Position numbers and translations under genes: made by a program. Of a stretch of 64,000 nt of DNA, positions 49,823-58,611 are shown piece after piece. Source of the DNA: Candidatus Thiodiazotropha endoloripes (lineage in GTDB: Bacteria > Pseudomonadota > Gammaproteobacteria > Chromatiales > Chromatiaceae). Under the pieces are notes generated by a model. The model worked only from the letters and a program-made list of their open reading frames with translations, ran no database searches and had not been told where the DNA came from. Location of the stretch: the NCBI RefSeq assembly GCF_001708965.1, contig NZ_LVJW01000003.1, positions 2,326,108 to 2,390,107 on the forward strand, written 5' to 3'. Numbering within the stretch: the stretch's first letter is position 1; each line of letters begins with the position of its first letter.

Positions 49823-49838
49823 AGCAACAGTTATGCCA
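49823..49838 (-). promoter_or_regulatory. Sigma-54 promoter of hupSL
   Basis: The minus strand reads TGGCATA-ACTG-TTGCT, with exact GG-N10-GC spacing and two mismatches to the consensus. The predicted start near 49811 gives a leader of about 57 nt before hupS. It fits activation by the NtrC-family protein HupR encoded in the cluster. Confidence 0.8.
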
Positions 49839-49923
49839 TATTAATTAATTTAATTTATTTCAATGAGTTACCATTTTAAGGAAGCGAAGATCCAAAACCG
49901 AAGTGTACGCCAATCTTTCGTCA

Positions 49924-49938
49924 CCACTCAGTGAGTGG
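49924..49938. promoter_or_regulatory. Palindrome, candidate HupR site
   Basis: A perfect 7-1-7 palindrome CCACTCA-G-TGAGTGG centred about 120 bp upstream of the predicted hupS start. That is the usual distance for a sigma-54 activator. It does not match the TTG-N5-CAA form I recall for the Rhodobacter HupR site, so the assignment rests on position and symmetry. Confidence 0.45.
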
Positions 49939-50013
49939 CAAGCTACTTTCCAGTCATTACAGAGACCCGCTCAGCAGTTGTTTTGTTGAATCACCTTACG
50001 GTTAGTTGCTCAT

Positions 50014-50262
50014 TCAATGCTCGCATTTATCCAGATTTTCCTTTGCACCAGGTAAAACTGAAAGCAGAAATGTGGCAATTAGGATCAATGGAGCAAATAA
50101 CATAAGCAGCAATCCGGCAAACATAACGATCTGCTGCATGTAGAAAATGTCAGGTACGATATTGCTGCCGGCCAGAATCATCAGGATACCTGCAATAAAA
50201 AATATGGAGGAGACAACGACCCCCTCCCGCATCGATTTACAGCCGATCTTCAATAGACCCAT
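50014..50262 (-). CDS. Small membrane protein next to the NapC-type cytochrome
   Basis: 82 residues with two membrane helices (about 15-35 and 45-70) and a short charged tail. It begins 35 bp after the NapC-type cytochrome gene and ends before the hupS promoter, so it is probably the last gene of the cytochrome operon. No family is recognised. A membrane partner of the cytochrome is possible. Confidence 0.65.
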   Translation of the reverse strand: MGLLKIGCKSMREGVVVSSIFFIAGILMILAGSNIVPDIFYMQQIVMFAGLLLMLFAPLILIATFLLSVLPGAKENLDKCEH

Positions 50263-50297
50263 TGGTTATCCTCAATTCTATAGACGACTAGGCAAAC

Positions 50298-50927
50298 TCA
50301 ATCCCCGCCAAGCAGTTTATCTGCCTCACCTGGTGACAAACCAAACTCCTCTTCAATCATCCGGTTCCATTTATCCCTTTTGAATACGGCTTTATCCGGT
50401 ACAGCTCTGTGTACCAGATTGTAGTGACATTCGATGCAGCTCTTCTCTTTTGCGTCTTCGGTATGGATCAGAACCGTATCCGGCCGGGTACCATAGATTG
50501 CCTCTTTGACATGGCAACGTTTACAGGTAGCCGAATCACGTTGTTTGAACCACTCCCTGGCGGCAAAGGCAGCGTCAGGCAGATGCAGCGCATTGATCAC
50601 TGGATCATCGTAATCAGCACCGAACAATTGATTGAACAGATCCTTGCCTCCGATAAAGTGATCCCAGGTGGCGGCGAACACACCTTCGGATACATGACAG
50701 TCGCCACAACTCGCCTGCACACCCGAAGCGGGCCGGTAGTGGGAGGATTGCCGATAGGGTTCAGCTACCAGCTCCATGGAGTGGCAGGTTGTGCAGAATG
50801 TTTCCGTGCTGGTGATATGATCGAACTCAGTCAGAAACAGTACAAAACCGATACCGGCAAAACCACCGATCAACAGTGCAAACAGAACATGGCGAGTAAT
50901 GAACAGCGGCAGTCTCAGCTTACTCAT
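50298..50927 (-). CDS. NapC/NirT-type tetrahaem cytochrome c
   Basis: 209 residues. One N-terminal membrane helix (about 10-32) anchors a periplasmic domain with four CXXCH haem motifs (CTTCH, CGDCH, CKRCH, CIECH). NapC-type proteins move electrons between quinol and periplasmic oxidoreductases. The ATG at 50927 overlaps the stop of the octahaem gene by 8 bp; a start nine codons earlier is open but lies deeper in that gene. The pair resembles the hao-cycX type found in several bacteria. Confidence 0.9.
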   Translation of the reverse strand: MSKLRLPLFITRHVLFALLIGGFAGIGFVLFLTEFDHITSTETFCTTCHSMELVAEPYRQSSHYRPASGVQASCGDCHVSEGVFAATWDHFIGGKDLFNQLFGADYDDPVINALHLPDAAFAAREWFKQRDSATCKRCHVKEAIYGTRPDTVLIHTEDAKEKSCIECHYNLVHRAVPDKAVFKRDKWNRMIEEEFGLSPGEADKLLGGD

Positions 50928-52389
50928 GGCTCTCTTTCCCAATGCCGTAACCAAGAATCGGATTCGGTTTACCCGGATTGTTCAACCAGCTGTGTTGATC
51001 CTGGCTGGTAACATGCATCTCAATCAACTCATTGGCGGTCTCTTCTCCGGCGAGTTGACGAAGCTGGGGCAGAAACTCACCATAAAAATTCTGTGCTACC
51101 TTGTGCATCCCCTCCCATGAGGCGTAGTTTGGACTCATCATCGCAGCACCATGACGCGCAGCCGTTCCCTCATCGTGCCAGAGCCGCCAAAAGCTGAACT
51201 CAATCGGTTCATCAAACGGCGCAGGGGTCAGCAGTTGCTTCTCATAGAGTGCCGACATGATTGCCTGAGCCGGTTTACCGAACTTATCGTTATACAGCTT
51301 AACCAGATTATCGAACTGCTTCATGTAGCTGTTTACGAAGTTCTTGCCATGACACTCAAGACAGACCTTGGTCATGATCTGTCGACGCCGTTTAGGACTG
51401 GCAACCGCCTTCACCTTACCCATGCTGCCATCCAGTTTACTCAGCTCCGAACCTCGTCTTGGAGCTGGCTGGGAATCGGGCAGTTCCCTACGATCCCCAT
51501 CGTCGAAGATGACCAGATACTGCTGCTCGGATACCGGACGATTGAGACTCCAGGCATCCCGCATCCCCACATCGTGACTTCCCTTCACGCCCGGAGTGGT
51601 GCCCATATGGCAGGTGACACAGGTTGGTGCGGCACTATAGTCCTTACCAAGTACCCACTGATCGCTATCCAGATTCATTTTCGATCGGTTGGCTTCATAG
51701 AGCATGCCGTGCTTTGAGCTTGCGTAGACTTCATCGTCCGGCGAGTCGGAACCGGTGTGACACCAGGTGCAGGCGCTCGGATCCCTGGCCTGCGCTTTGG
51801 AAAAACTGTGACGCCCATGACAGGCTGAACATGAGCCGAGGGAACCGTCCGGATTGATCCGCCCGATGCCGGTATTGGGCCATGTTTCAGGCGTCAGGGT
51901 ACCGTCACCACGCACGACCACTTCGGAGCCATGACACTGGGCACAGCCTGCAGCAACCATCTCTTTGCCGCTCAGATTATCTGCCAGCGCAGGCAAGCGG
52001 TTCTTGATCATACTCAGCGCTTTTGCATGGACCGATCCTTCAGTCTCTTTAAACTCTTTGACATGGCAACGGCCGCAATCCTTAGGCGAAACAATGGTGG
52101 CGATGATTGCACCTTCATGCTCTATTGCATCGTTGTCGACCTGATCGGCCAAGTGACAATCGAGGCAGTTCACCCCAGCTTCGGCATGGGCACTGTTCTG
52201 CCATTCATGGGTTAAAGCCGCTGAGGATTTTTTATGGCAGGAGACACACTCCTTGCCCTCTTCCAGACCCCAGTTACTCGGATCAAGTTTTACTTTCTCG
52301 GCGACAGCCGGAGGAATCAATACAAACAGAAATAAGAACGCGAAGAGTGTCCAATGACCGCTACGTCCAAGTGATTGCTCTGTGAGCAT
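50920..52389 (-). CDS. HAO-like octahaem cytochrome c
   Basis: 489 residues with a Sec signal peptide (cut near AVAEK) and eight CXXCH motifs: CVSCH, CLDCH, CGRCH, CAQCH, CSACH, CTWCH, CVTCH, CLECH. The C-terminal part (RHGAAMMSPNYASWEGMHKV) matches the hydroxylamine oxidoreductase family. The start at 52389 follows a strong AGGGGGAGG. Whether it oxidises hydroxylamine or reduces nitrite or hydroxylamine depends on the cross-linking tyrosine of true HAO. A Tyr is present in PNYASW but I cannot align it by eye. Coupling to a NapC-type gene favours a reductive or quinone-linked role. Confidence 0.88.
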   Translation of the reverse strand: MLTEQSLGRSGHWTLFAFLFLFVLIPPAVAEKVKLDPSNWGLEEGKECVSCHKKSSAALTHEWQNSAHAEAGVNCLDCHLADQVDNDAIEHEGAIIATIVSPKDCGRCHVKEFKETEGSVHAKALSMIKNRLPALADNLSGKEMVAAGCAQCHGSEVVVRGDGTLTPETWPNTGIGRINPDGSLGSCSACHGRHSFSKAQARDPSACTWCHTGSDSPDDEVYASSKHGMLYEANRSKMNLDSDQWVLGKDYSAAPTCVTCHMGTTPGVKGSHDVGMRDAWSLNRPVSEQQYLVIFDDGDRRELPDSQPAPRRGSELSKLDGSMGKVKAVASPKRRRQIMTKVCLECHGKNFVNSYMKQFDNLVKLYNDKFGKPAQAIMSALYEKQLLTPAPFDEPIEFSFWRLWHDEGTAARHGAAMMSPNYASWEGMHKVAQNFYGEFLPQLRQLAGEETANELIEMHVTSQDQHSWLNNPGKPNPILGYGIGKESHE

Positions 52390-52778
52390 GCCTCCCCCTT
52401 GCAATATGCGTTCTTACTATTTTTAAGCCGCTCAATAGCGGCAGCCATTACACCTAATTTTTGCTGTGCGTTATCTTTTGCTTAGTTATTTAGTAGGAAA
52501 TTGTATCTGTTGCAGATATCAGCTTTTCTTTTTCTCTGACTAAAATATCACCTGCAAACGCAGTAAACACTATGCATTTTTTATAATTAATGATCAATAC
52601 AGGATTCTGATTGTGTTGCTGATTCTTGTATTCAAGTAAAGAATATTAGCCGTTATTAATTCAGTAGTTTCCCTAATTGATGATGCAAGCTCGATAGTGT
52701 GATTATTGATAGTGAATAATTCGCAACCATATGCGGTTTGAATTTGCGAATTATAAATAAAAAAAAAGGAGGAAGTTG
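52390..52778. promoter_or_regulatory. Divergent promoter region of two cytochrome operons
   Basis: About 390 bp, strongly AT-rich, between the octahaem gene (minus) and the pentahaem gene (plus). A perfect hairpin GCCGCT-CAAT-AGCGGC (52427-52442) lies in the leader of the octahaem gene. I found no clear FNR or sigma-54 site. Confidence 0.4.
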
Positions 52779-54059
52779 ATGGATAATCAAAGAGGGTTAA
52801 TCCTGCTATTTGTCGTGCTCGGATGGTTCAGTCTCAACAGCCAGGTACTCGCCGAACCACTTCACCAAATCTCATCTGAAACCTGCAAGACTTGCCATAA
52901 AGAGATCTATAAACAGTGGAAAGGATCGATGCATGGCAACAGTTCTGCGCTCAATGATCCGATTCACGCTACATTCTATAAGAAGGTTGTGGGTGACCCT
53001 ACCAAGGAAGGGGTTAAACATAAGGCATCAGGCAAGTATCCAGTCTGTCTGCAGTGCCATGCACCCAATGCAGCAAAGGACAAAACCACAAAACTCGACG
53101 CCAAACCAGCCTACTCTGAAGGGGTCAACTGTGTGGTTTGCCATAGCCTGAAAAAGTACAACGGCATTCAGGCGCCGAATGGCAAATTGCAACTCGGTCT
53201 GAAGGCCTACGATTACTCCAAAGATACGTTACAGGGTCCGGGAAGACACTCCAATGTGGGATTACAGAAACTGGCTGCTGCCGGTGATGTTTTCGGTGGC
53301 AGTGGCATGAGCGATGACAGTAAACCCAATCCACATCTGGGTGAAGGGGTAACGGTTGACGGTAAAGAGATTCCTTCCATGCCGATGGAGAGCAATCCCA
53401 AGCTGATGAAGACTTCGGATTCCTGTATGGGGTGTCATGATCAGCGCAACAATCCACACGGCGTTCCTCTCTGTCAGACCGGTAACGAGTATTCCGTCAG
53501 CCACTCCCAGGTAAACTGTCTCTCCTGTCATATGCCGATCAATGACGGGTTAGCGGATCACTCCATGGGCGGTGGACATGACAGCGGTATTCTGCAGCGT
53601 TCTGTGGTGTTTGATGTCTCTACCGAATCTATCGGGGATGTCATCCGGGCAACTGCCTATCTGAAAAATCCTCAACCCCACAGCCTGCCGACCGGGGCAC
53701 CTTTCCGTAATATCTACATGAAACTGACAGCCTATGATGGCGAGGGCAATGTGATCTGGGAAAATGCCAAGGGGCATCCGAAGGATGGGGATTCAAAAGC
53801 CTACTTCGTCTACGCCCTGGCCGACAGCGAAGGCAAACCGGCCATGCCACCTACCGCGACAGCACTGGGTAAGGATACACGCCTTAAACCTCACGAAGAG
53901 CGGACACTGGTCTACGACATACCGTCGAAAGGCGTAAAACTGGTACGCGGTGAACTCTACTACAACCTGCTTTGGCCGGTACTGGTAGAGAAGTTCAAGC
54001 ACCTGCCAGAAGATTTGACCGCACCTACGCTGATAGCAACGGCGGAAAGCACGCCTTAA
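52779..54059 (+). CDS. Pentahaem cytochrome c (c554-like)
   Basis: 426 residues with a signal peptide (cut after QVLA) and five CXXCH motifs: CKTCH, CLQCH, CVVCH, CMGCH, CLSCH, all within the first 250 residues. The C-terminal half is a beta-rich region without haem. The layout recalls the cytochrome c554 family that accepts electrons from HAO. ATG at 52779 follows AGGAGGAAG. It diverges from the HAO-like gene, so a shared electron path is plausible. Confidence 0.87.
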   Translation: MDNQRGLILLFVVLGWFSLNSQVLAEPLHQISSETCKTCHKEIYKQWKGSMHGNSSALNDPIHATFYKKVVGDPTKEGVKHKASGKYPVCLQCHAPNAAKDKTTKLDAKPAYSEGVNCVVCHSLKKYNGIQAPNGKLQLGLKAYDYSKDTLQGPGRHSNVGLQKLAAAGDVFGGSGMSDDSKPNPHLGEGVTVDGKEIPSMPMESNPKLMKTSDSCMGCHDQRNNPHGVPLCQTGNEYSVSHSQVNCLSCHMPINDGLADHSMGGGHDSGILQRSVVFDVSTESIGDVIRATAYLKNPQPHSLPTGAPFRNIYMKLTAYDGEGNVIWENAKGHPKDGDSKAYFVYALADSEGKPAMPPTATALGKDTRLKPHEERTLVYDIPSKGVKLVRGELYYNLLWPVLVEKFKHLPEDLTAPTLIATAESTP

Positions 54060-54073
54060 ACTGATGACAAACA

Positions 54074-54099
54074 GGCTTGGCATCAACCGATGCCAAGCC
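54074..54099 (+). terminator. Hairpin after the pentahaem cytochrome gene
   Basis: A perfect 11-bp stem GGCTTGGCATC/GATGCCAAGCC with loop AACC lies 15 bases past the stop. No T-tract follows, so termination may be partial. The rest of the stretch to the tRNA at 54404 holds no credible gene. Confidence 0.6.
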
Positions 54100-54403
54100 G
54101 AACTAACCTCCCCTTATCTCTTCCACACCTCCTGGTATGCCAGGGGTCCGGGGTGGCTGAGCCTGGGCGCCATAGCCCTGATCCATACAGCGCCCCCCTT
54201 TGCCATACCGACCTTTCTGGAGGCCCTTCTCTACCTGGCGATTACCACCAGCATGGATTCCTTGGCTATGTGAAGGCGATGATCAGCGGTTACGGGGAGT
54301 AGTAGAGCCGCTACGGGCCTGGAATCCAGCCGGAAGATCTATTTCTCATCCGGGATTGACAAAGCACCAAGATATCTTCAGAATTCGCGTTTCACAAAAA
54401 AAC

Positions 54404-54480
54404 GCGCCCGTAGCTCAGCTGGATAGAGTACCTGGCTACGAACCAGGTGGTCGGAGGTTCGAATCCTTCCGGGCGCGCCA
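54404..54480 (+). tRNA. tRNA-Arg (anticodon ACG)
   Basis: 77 nt cloverleaf with acceptor GCGCCCG/CGGGCGC, anticodon stem CCTGG/CCAGG, loop CTACGAA (anticodon ACG), T-loop TTCGAAT and encoded CCA. The 3' part from 54462 is repeated downstream. Confidence 0.97.
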
Positions 54481-54701
54481 TTTTCAAAAAGCCCTACCCC
54501 CATAAATCAGAACCTCCTATCTCGAATCTGAGATAATTCGAACCTCCGAATCAAAATAATCGGTTCGACAAGGCACGTCAGTGCCGCAGAGCAGCTGAAA
54601 GCTGTTAATCCTTCCGGGCGCGCCATTTTCACAAAAGCCCTACCCCCATAAATCAGAGTCTCCTATCCCGAATCTGAGATAATTCGAACCTCTGAATCAA
54701 A
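54462..54701 (+). repeat. Direct repeat of the tRNA-Arg 3' end and flank
   Basis: About 94 bp beginning inside the T-arm of the tRNA (54462-54555) recur at 54607-54701 with a few changes and one inserted base. The copies include the acceptor 3' strand and CCA plus about 75 bp of flanking DNA. Within the flank, 54536-54549 is an exact inverted copy of the tRNA T-arm (54451-54464). The arrangement recalls an attachment-site duplication or a tandem slip. Confidence 0.85.
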
Positions 54702-54709
54702 GATGCTGG

Positions 54710-55414
54710 TTATTTCTTTGTAAAGGTTAAAAAATAGTTGGCACGGAGAAAGTTCTCCTCACCACTGAGGCGAAAACCGGATTGCTCTATTTCCGCAATG
54801 ACACCGTCTCTATCCAGCCTGACATGATCCATCACCCAGTTGGAGCTGAATCCAGGCCTTTTACGGTAGTCGATGACCACTAATCTTCCGCCGGACTTGA
54901 GGCTTTGATGGATCAATTTCAACATCACTTGCGGTTGTTCGAAGTGATGATAGGTATCACACACGAAAACAACATCCATGGTGTCTGGCTGCAGTGCCAA
55001 ACTGGTTTGTGAATTGACGATACCCTGTACATTTTTCAGGTTCGACTGCCTGGCAATCTGCAGAATATTGCGGATAAACTCTGAGGAGATATCTACTGCA
55101 AAGACCCGACCTTGGTCACCAACCTCAGTTGCGAATAACCAGGTAAACAATCCGGTACCTGCACCGATATCAGCCACCCACATACCTGTTTCCAGATTCA
55201 GAGCCTGCAGGATTGCCTCTCTGTCGTCGTATACCTCACGTCCCGGACTTTCAAAGATATCCTGCCAAACTTGAAAATCCGGATCCTGATAGGGCTGATT
55301 GATTCGTGGATCAGCACCTGCCGAATGATCCTCCGCCATCAATGAGAGAGATGGCAGAGCAGTCAGTAGCAAAATGAAAACGAGTCTGGGCAGATATATC
55401 AAGGTTAGCCCCAT
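54710..55414 (-). CDS. Exported class I methyltransferase
   Basis: 234 residues. An N-terminal hydrophobic segment (about residues 8-27, ending LSLMAED) looks like a signal peptide, unusual for a SAM-dependent enzyme. The fold motifs are ADIGAGTGLFTWLFA, VFAVDISSEFI and VVFVCDTYHHF. Periplasmic or membrane-anchored methyltransferase-like proteins of this kind exist but their function is unclear. It lies 27 bp after sucA and may share its transcript. Confidence 0.82.
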   Translation of the reverse strand: MGLTLIYLPRLVFILLLTALPSLSLMAEDHSAGADPRINQPYQDPDFQVWQDIFESPGREVYDDREAILQALNLETGMWVADIGAGTGLFTWLFATEVGDQGRVFAVDISSEFIRNILQIARQSNLKNVQGIVNSQTSLALQPDTMDVVFVCDTYHHFEQPQVMLKLIHQSLKSGGRLVVIDYRKRPGFSSNWVMDHVRLDRDGVIAEIEQSGFRLSGEENFLRANYFLTFTKK

Positions 55415-55441
55415 CTCCTCATCCTCTTAGTGGAAGTGATC

Positions 55442-58270
55442 TTACGATGAGAGATTCCCATCGATATGCATATCCGTATCATCAAGCCGCTCCCCAGGAT
55501 CCTCAACCCTGCCGGCAGAAAGAGCCGTATCGATCAATGCCATCTGTTGCTCCCGATGGAGTGTGGCATCACCACAGGCCGGTGACGCCGAGGGGGAACG
55601 ACCAGCATATCCAAGACTCTGTTCGGATTGAGCCAGAAAGCGTAAATGGTGCTGAATCTGATACCAGGCACCCTGGTTACGGGGTTCCTCCTGACACCAG
55701 AGGATCTCTGTGAGTTGTCCATAGCCTGACAATATTTCAGCCAGCGGGTGACGGGGAAATGGATAGAGTTGCTCCACTCTGAGGATGGCGATGTCCTCGA
55801 TACCCCTTTCACGCCGGGTTTGCAGCAATTCAAAGTAGACCTTGCCGCTGCAAAGCACCACTCGCCGAACCCGCTGTGGATCCAGGTCATCCGCTTCAGG
55901 CAGCACACTCGCCAGGGCGCCATCGGTAAAGGCCTGAAGTTGTGACTTGGCCATCGGGTGACGCAACAGGCTTTTCGGTGTCATCACAATCAGCGGCCGA
56001 CGAAAACGGCGCATCATCTGGTCCCGCAGCAGATGAAAAAACTGGGCCGGTGTGGTGGGTACCCAGACCCGCATATTGAGTTCCGCGCACAATTGCAGAT
56101 AGCGTTCCAGCCGTGCCGAAGAGTGTTCAGGCCCCTGCCCTTCAAATCCATGAGGCAGGAACAGGGTCAACTGACAGAGCCGTCCCCACTTCAGATAGCC
56201 GCTGGCGATGAATTGATCGATCACCATCTGCGCACCATTGCCGAAATCACCGAACTGGGCCTCCCAGATCACCAATGTGCCGGGCATCGAGGTGGCGTAT
56301 CCATACTCAAAACCAAGCACTGCCAATTCGGAGAGGATGGAGTTGATCACCTCGAAACGGGGCTGCCCCTCGAACAGCTGTTCCAAGGGAGTATGGGTGG
56401 AAAAATTGTTCTGGTCGTGAAAGGTGGCATGGCGATGAGCAAACGTGCCTCTGACCGAATCCTGACCGGAGAGTCGCACAGCATAACCCTCGTGCAGCAG
56501 GGTTGCGTAGGCAAGGGTCTCTGCCATCCCCCAATCCAATGGCACCTCAGCGGATAACATCCGTTGCCGCTCAGCCACCACTCGGGCTACCGCCCGCTGC
56601 AGCGTAAAGCCCTCAGGAAGTTTCAGGGTCTGCTGCCCCAGGCGACACAACAACGCCCGATCAACCCGGGTCTCTACCTGCTCATCGGGCCGGGCATTCA
56701 GGTACTCCTCCCAATGGGCCTCGTAACCACTGCGGGAACCGCGCAGAAACTCCCGCACAACCACCTTGCCCTGTTCCAGGGAGTAGCGGTAACTCTCACG
56801 CATCTCCTCCGCATCATCCGCCTTAACCAGACCGTCCTCAACCAGGCGCCGGGCATATAACTGGCGGGTGGTCGGCATGTTGCGGATTCGCTGATACATC
56901 TGTGGCTGAGTCATCATTGGCTCGTCGGCCTCATTGTGACCCTGACGCCGATAACAGACCAGGTCGATGACCACGTCATTCTGGAATGTCAGTCGGTAGT
57001 CGATTGCCAGCCTGGTAACGAACAGCACCGCATCCGGGTCATCTCCATTGACATGAAATATCGGTGCCTGGATCAGCTTCGCCACCTCAGTGCAGTAGAG
57101 GGTGGAACGGGCCTCCTGGGGATGGCTGGTAGTAAAACCGATCTGATTGTTGACTACCACATGGATCGTACCGCCTGTGCCATAGGCCGCTGTTTTGGAA
57201 AGGTTCAGCGTCTCAGTGACCACCCCCTGACCGATGAAGGCCGCATCCCCGTGTACGATGACCGGTAGCACCAGATCCTTGGCATCCGTCTCATGACGAT
57301 CCTGTCTTGCCCGGCAACCACCCTGCACCACCGGCCCGATAATCTCCAGGTGAGATGGGTTGAAAGCGAGTGACAGATGAACCGGACCGCCCGGTGTCTG
57401 GATGTTTGAGTAGAAACCCTGGTGGTACTTCACATCCCCGGAACCGGAGCCCGCATCCAGGCTATGGTCTCCCTCAAACTCTGAAAACAGTTCACTGGGA
57501 GCCTTGCCAAGCAGATTCACCAGCACGTTGAGACGACCGCGATGGGCCATGCCGATCACCACATCGGTGACACCACGCTGCCCCCCACCCTGGACTATTT
57601 CGTCCAATAGGGGAATCAGGGAATCCCCCCCCTCCAACGAGAAACGTTTCTGACCCACATAACGCCGATGAAGATACTGCTCCAGCCCCTCGGCAGCGGT
57701 TAAATCCCGAAGTACGGCGATCCGCTCCCGGTTGCTGTTCTGGGCCGCCAAATCCCCCCGGGTCGACTCCAACCGACGCTCAATCCAACGGCGTTCATCC
57801 GCCGCACTTAGGTGCAGATATTCACTCGCCAGTGTGCCGCAGTAGACCCGCTCCAGAACTTCAATCACCTCAGCAGCGGGCAACGCCTGCTCTGCCTCGA
57901 TGGAGACCACATTGACCGGTTGCTGCAGATCGGCACTCTGCAATCCATAGTAGGCGGGATCCAACTCCTTTGGTCGCTGATTAGCCACCAAACCCAATGG
58001 ATCAAGATCCGCAAAGAGATGCCCTGAAAGGCGGTAAGCCATGAACAGGCGATCCAGACCCGGGTGTATCAGTGATGGCTGTGGGAGATGGCCGGCGGGA
58101 CCCTGCCCTTCTGTGTCTACACCGTGATCGAAACCGTAGAAGAAGCTGCGCCACTCTGCAGAGACCTGATCCGGGTCTTCACAAAAGGCTTCATAAAGTT
58201 GATCGATATATTCAGCACTGGCACCGACAAAATCGGCTCTGCGACGCTGAATCTTTGTGCTTTTGTCCAC
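55442..58270 (-). CDS. sucA: 2-oxoglutarate dehydrogenase E1 component
   Basis: 942 residues, thiamine-diphosphate-dependent decarboxylase of the TCA cycle. The N-terminal lipoyl-partner motif (AEYIDQLYEAFCEDPDQVSAEWRSFF) and the core motifs GMAHRGRLNVL, VHGDAAFIGQGVV and VNNQIGFTT are present. The expected partners sucB and lpd do not follow: the next gene is the exported methyltransferase. The short C-terminal tail after LGYAGRSPSASPA is specific to this organism. Confidence 0.96.
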   Translation of the reverse strand: MDKSTKIQRRRADFVGASAEYIDQLYEAFCEDPDQVSAEWRSFFYGFDHGVDTEGQGPAGHLPQPSLIHPGLDRLFMAYRLSGHLFADLDPLGLVANQRPKELDPAYYGLQSADLQQPVNVVSIEAEQALPAAEVIEVLERVYCGTLASEYLHLSAADERRWIERRLESTRGDLAAQNSNRERIAVLRDLTAAEGLEQYLHRRYVGQKRFSLEGGDSLIPLLDEIVQGGGQRGVTDVVIGMAHRGRLNVLVNLLGKAPSELFSEFEGDHSLDAGSGSGDVKYHQGFYSNIQTPGGPVHLSLAFNPSHLEIIGPVVQGGCRARQDRHETDAKDLVLPVIVHGDAAFIGQGVVTETLNLSKTAAYGTGGTIHVVVNNQIGFTTSHPQEARSTLYCTEVAKLIQAPIFHVNGDDPDAVLFVTRLAIDYRLTFQNDVVIDLVCYRRQGHNEADEPMMTQPQMYQRIRNMPTTRQLYARRLVEDGLVKADDAEEMRESYRYSLEQGKVVVREFLRGSRSGYEAHWEEYLNARPDEQVETRVDRALLCRLGQQTLKLPEGFTLQRAVARVVAERQRMLSAEVPLDWGMAETLAYATLLHEGYAVRLSGQDSVRGTFAHRHATFHDQNNFSTHTPLEQLFEGQPRFEVINSILSELAVLGFEYGYATSMPGTLVIWEAQFGDFGNGAQMVIDQFIASGYLKWGRLCQLTLFLPHGFEGQGPEHSSARLERYLQLCAELNMRVWVPTTPAQFFHLLRDQMMRRFRRPLIVMTPKSLLRHPMAKSQLQAFTDGALASVLPEADDLDPQRVRRVVLCSGKVYFELLQTRRERGIEDIAILRVEQLYPFPRHPLAEILSGYGQLTEILWCQEEPRNQGAWYQIQHHLRFLAQSEQSLGYAGRSPSASPACGDATLHREQQMALIDTALSAGRVEDPGERLDDTDMHIDGNLSS

Positions 58271-58611
58271 CCTCAGTCTCCGCCTTTTGCCTAATTATTG
58301 CAGCCAGTCTAGCACCAGCACCGTGGTGAAGTGAATGAGCGCCAGAAGTCACAGGATGGATGGTGATTTACAGCGCTTCGTGGTCTCCTGTATCTTGCAA
58401 AACCCACCTCACTGTTAGGTTGTTGATTAACTCAGTTATCAGGAATCTGATGTAGATGAACGCCTTAAAAGCATGATTTCGACACCGAATCGGTATTCTC
58501 AAAGTCAAGGTAGTTTTCCACACTGGCAGGATGCAGGATTCGACGCTTATGGAGAGACCATATGTTATAATCGCACAATTGTGATTGTGTAGTTTGAAGA
58601 GGTTTACACGC
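58271..58611. other. Divergent promoter region of sucA and the CHASE-GGDEF gene
   Basis: About 340 bp without a gene. A TATAAT-type hexamer is visible at 58565-58570 on the plus strand, and a palindrome CACAATTGTG at 58574-58583 is followed by a repeat of its half ATTGTG. No terminator is evident. Confidence 0.4.

Noticed and set aside
52441..52455. GG-N10-GC match before the HAO-like gene
   Set aside because: The rest of the consensus is poor and it overlaps a hairpin.
58303..58317. GG-N10-GC match before sucA
   Set aside because: Only the four core bases and a few others fit; such matches are expected by chance about once in 256 positions.
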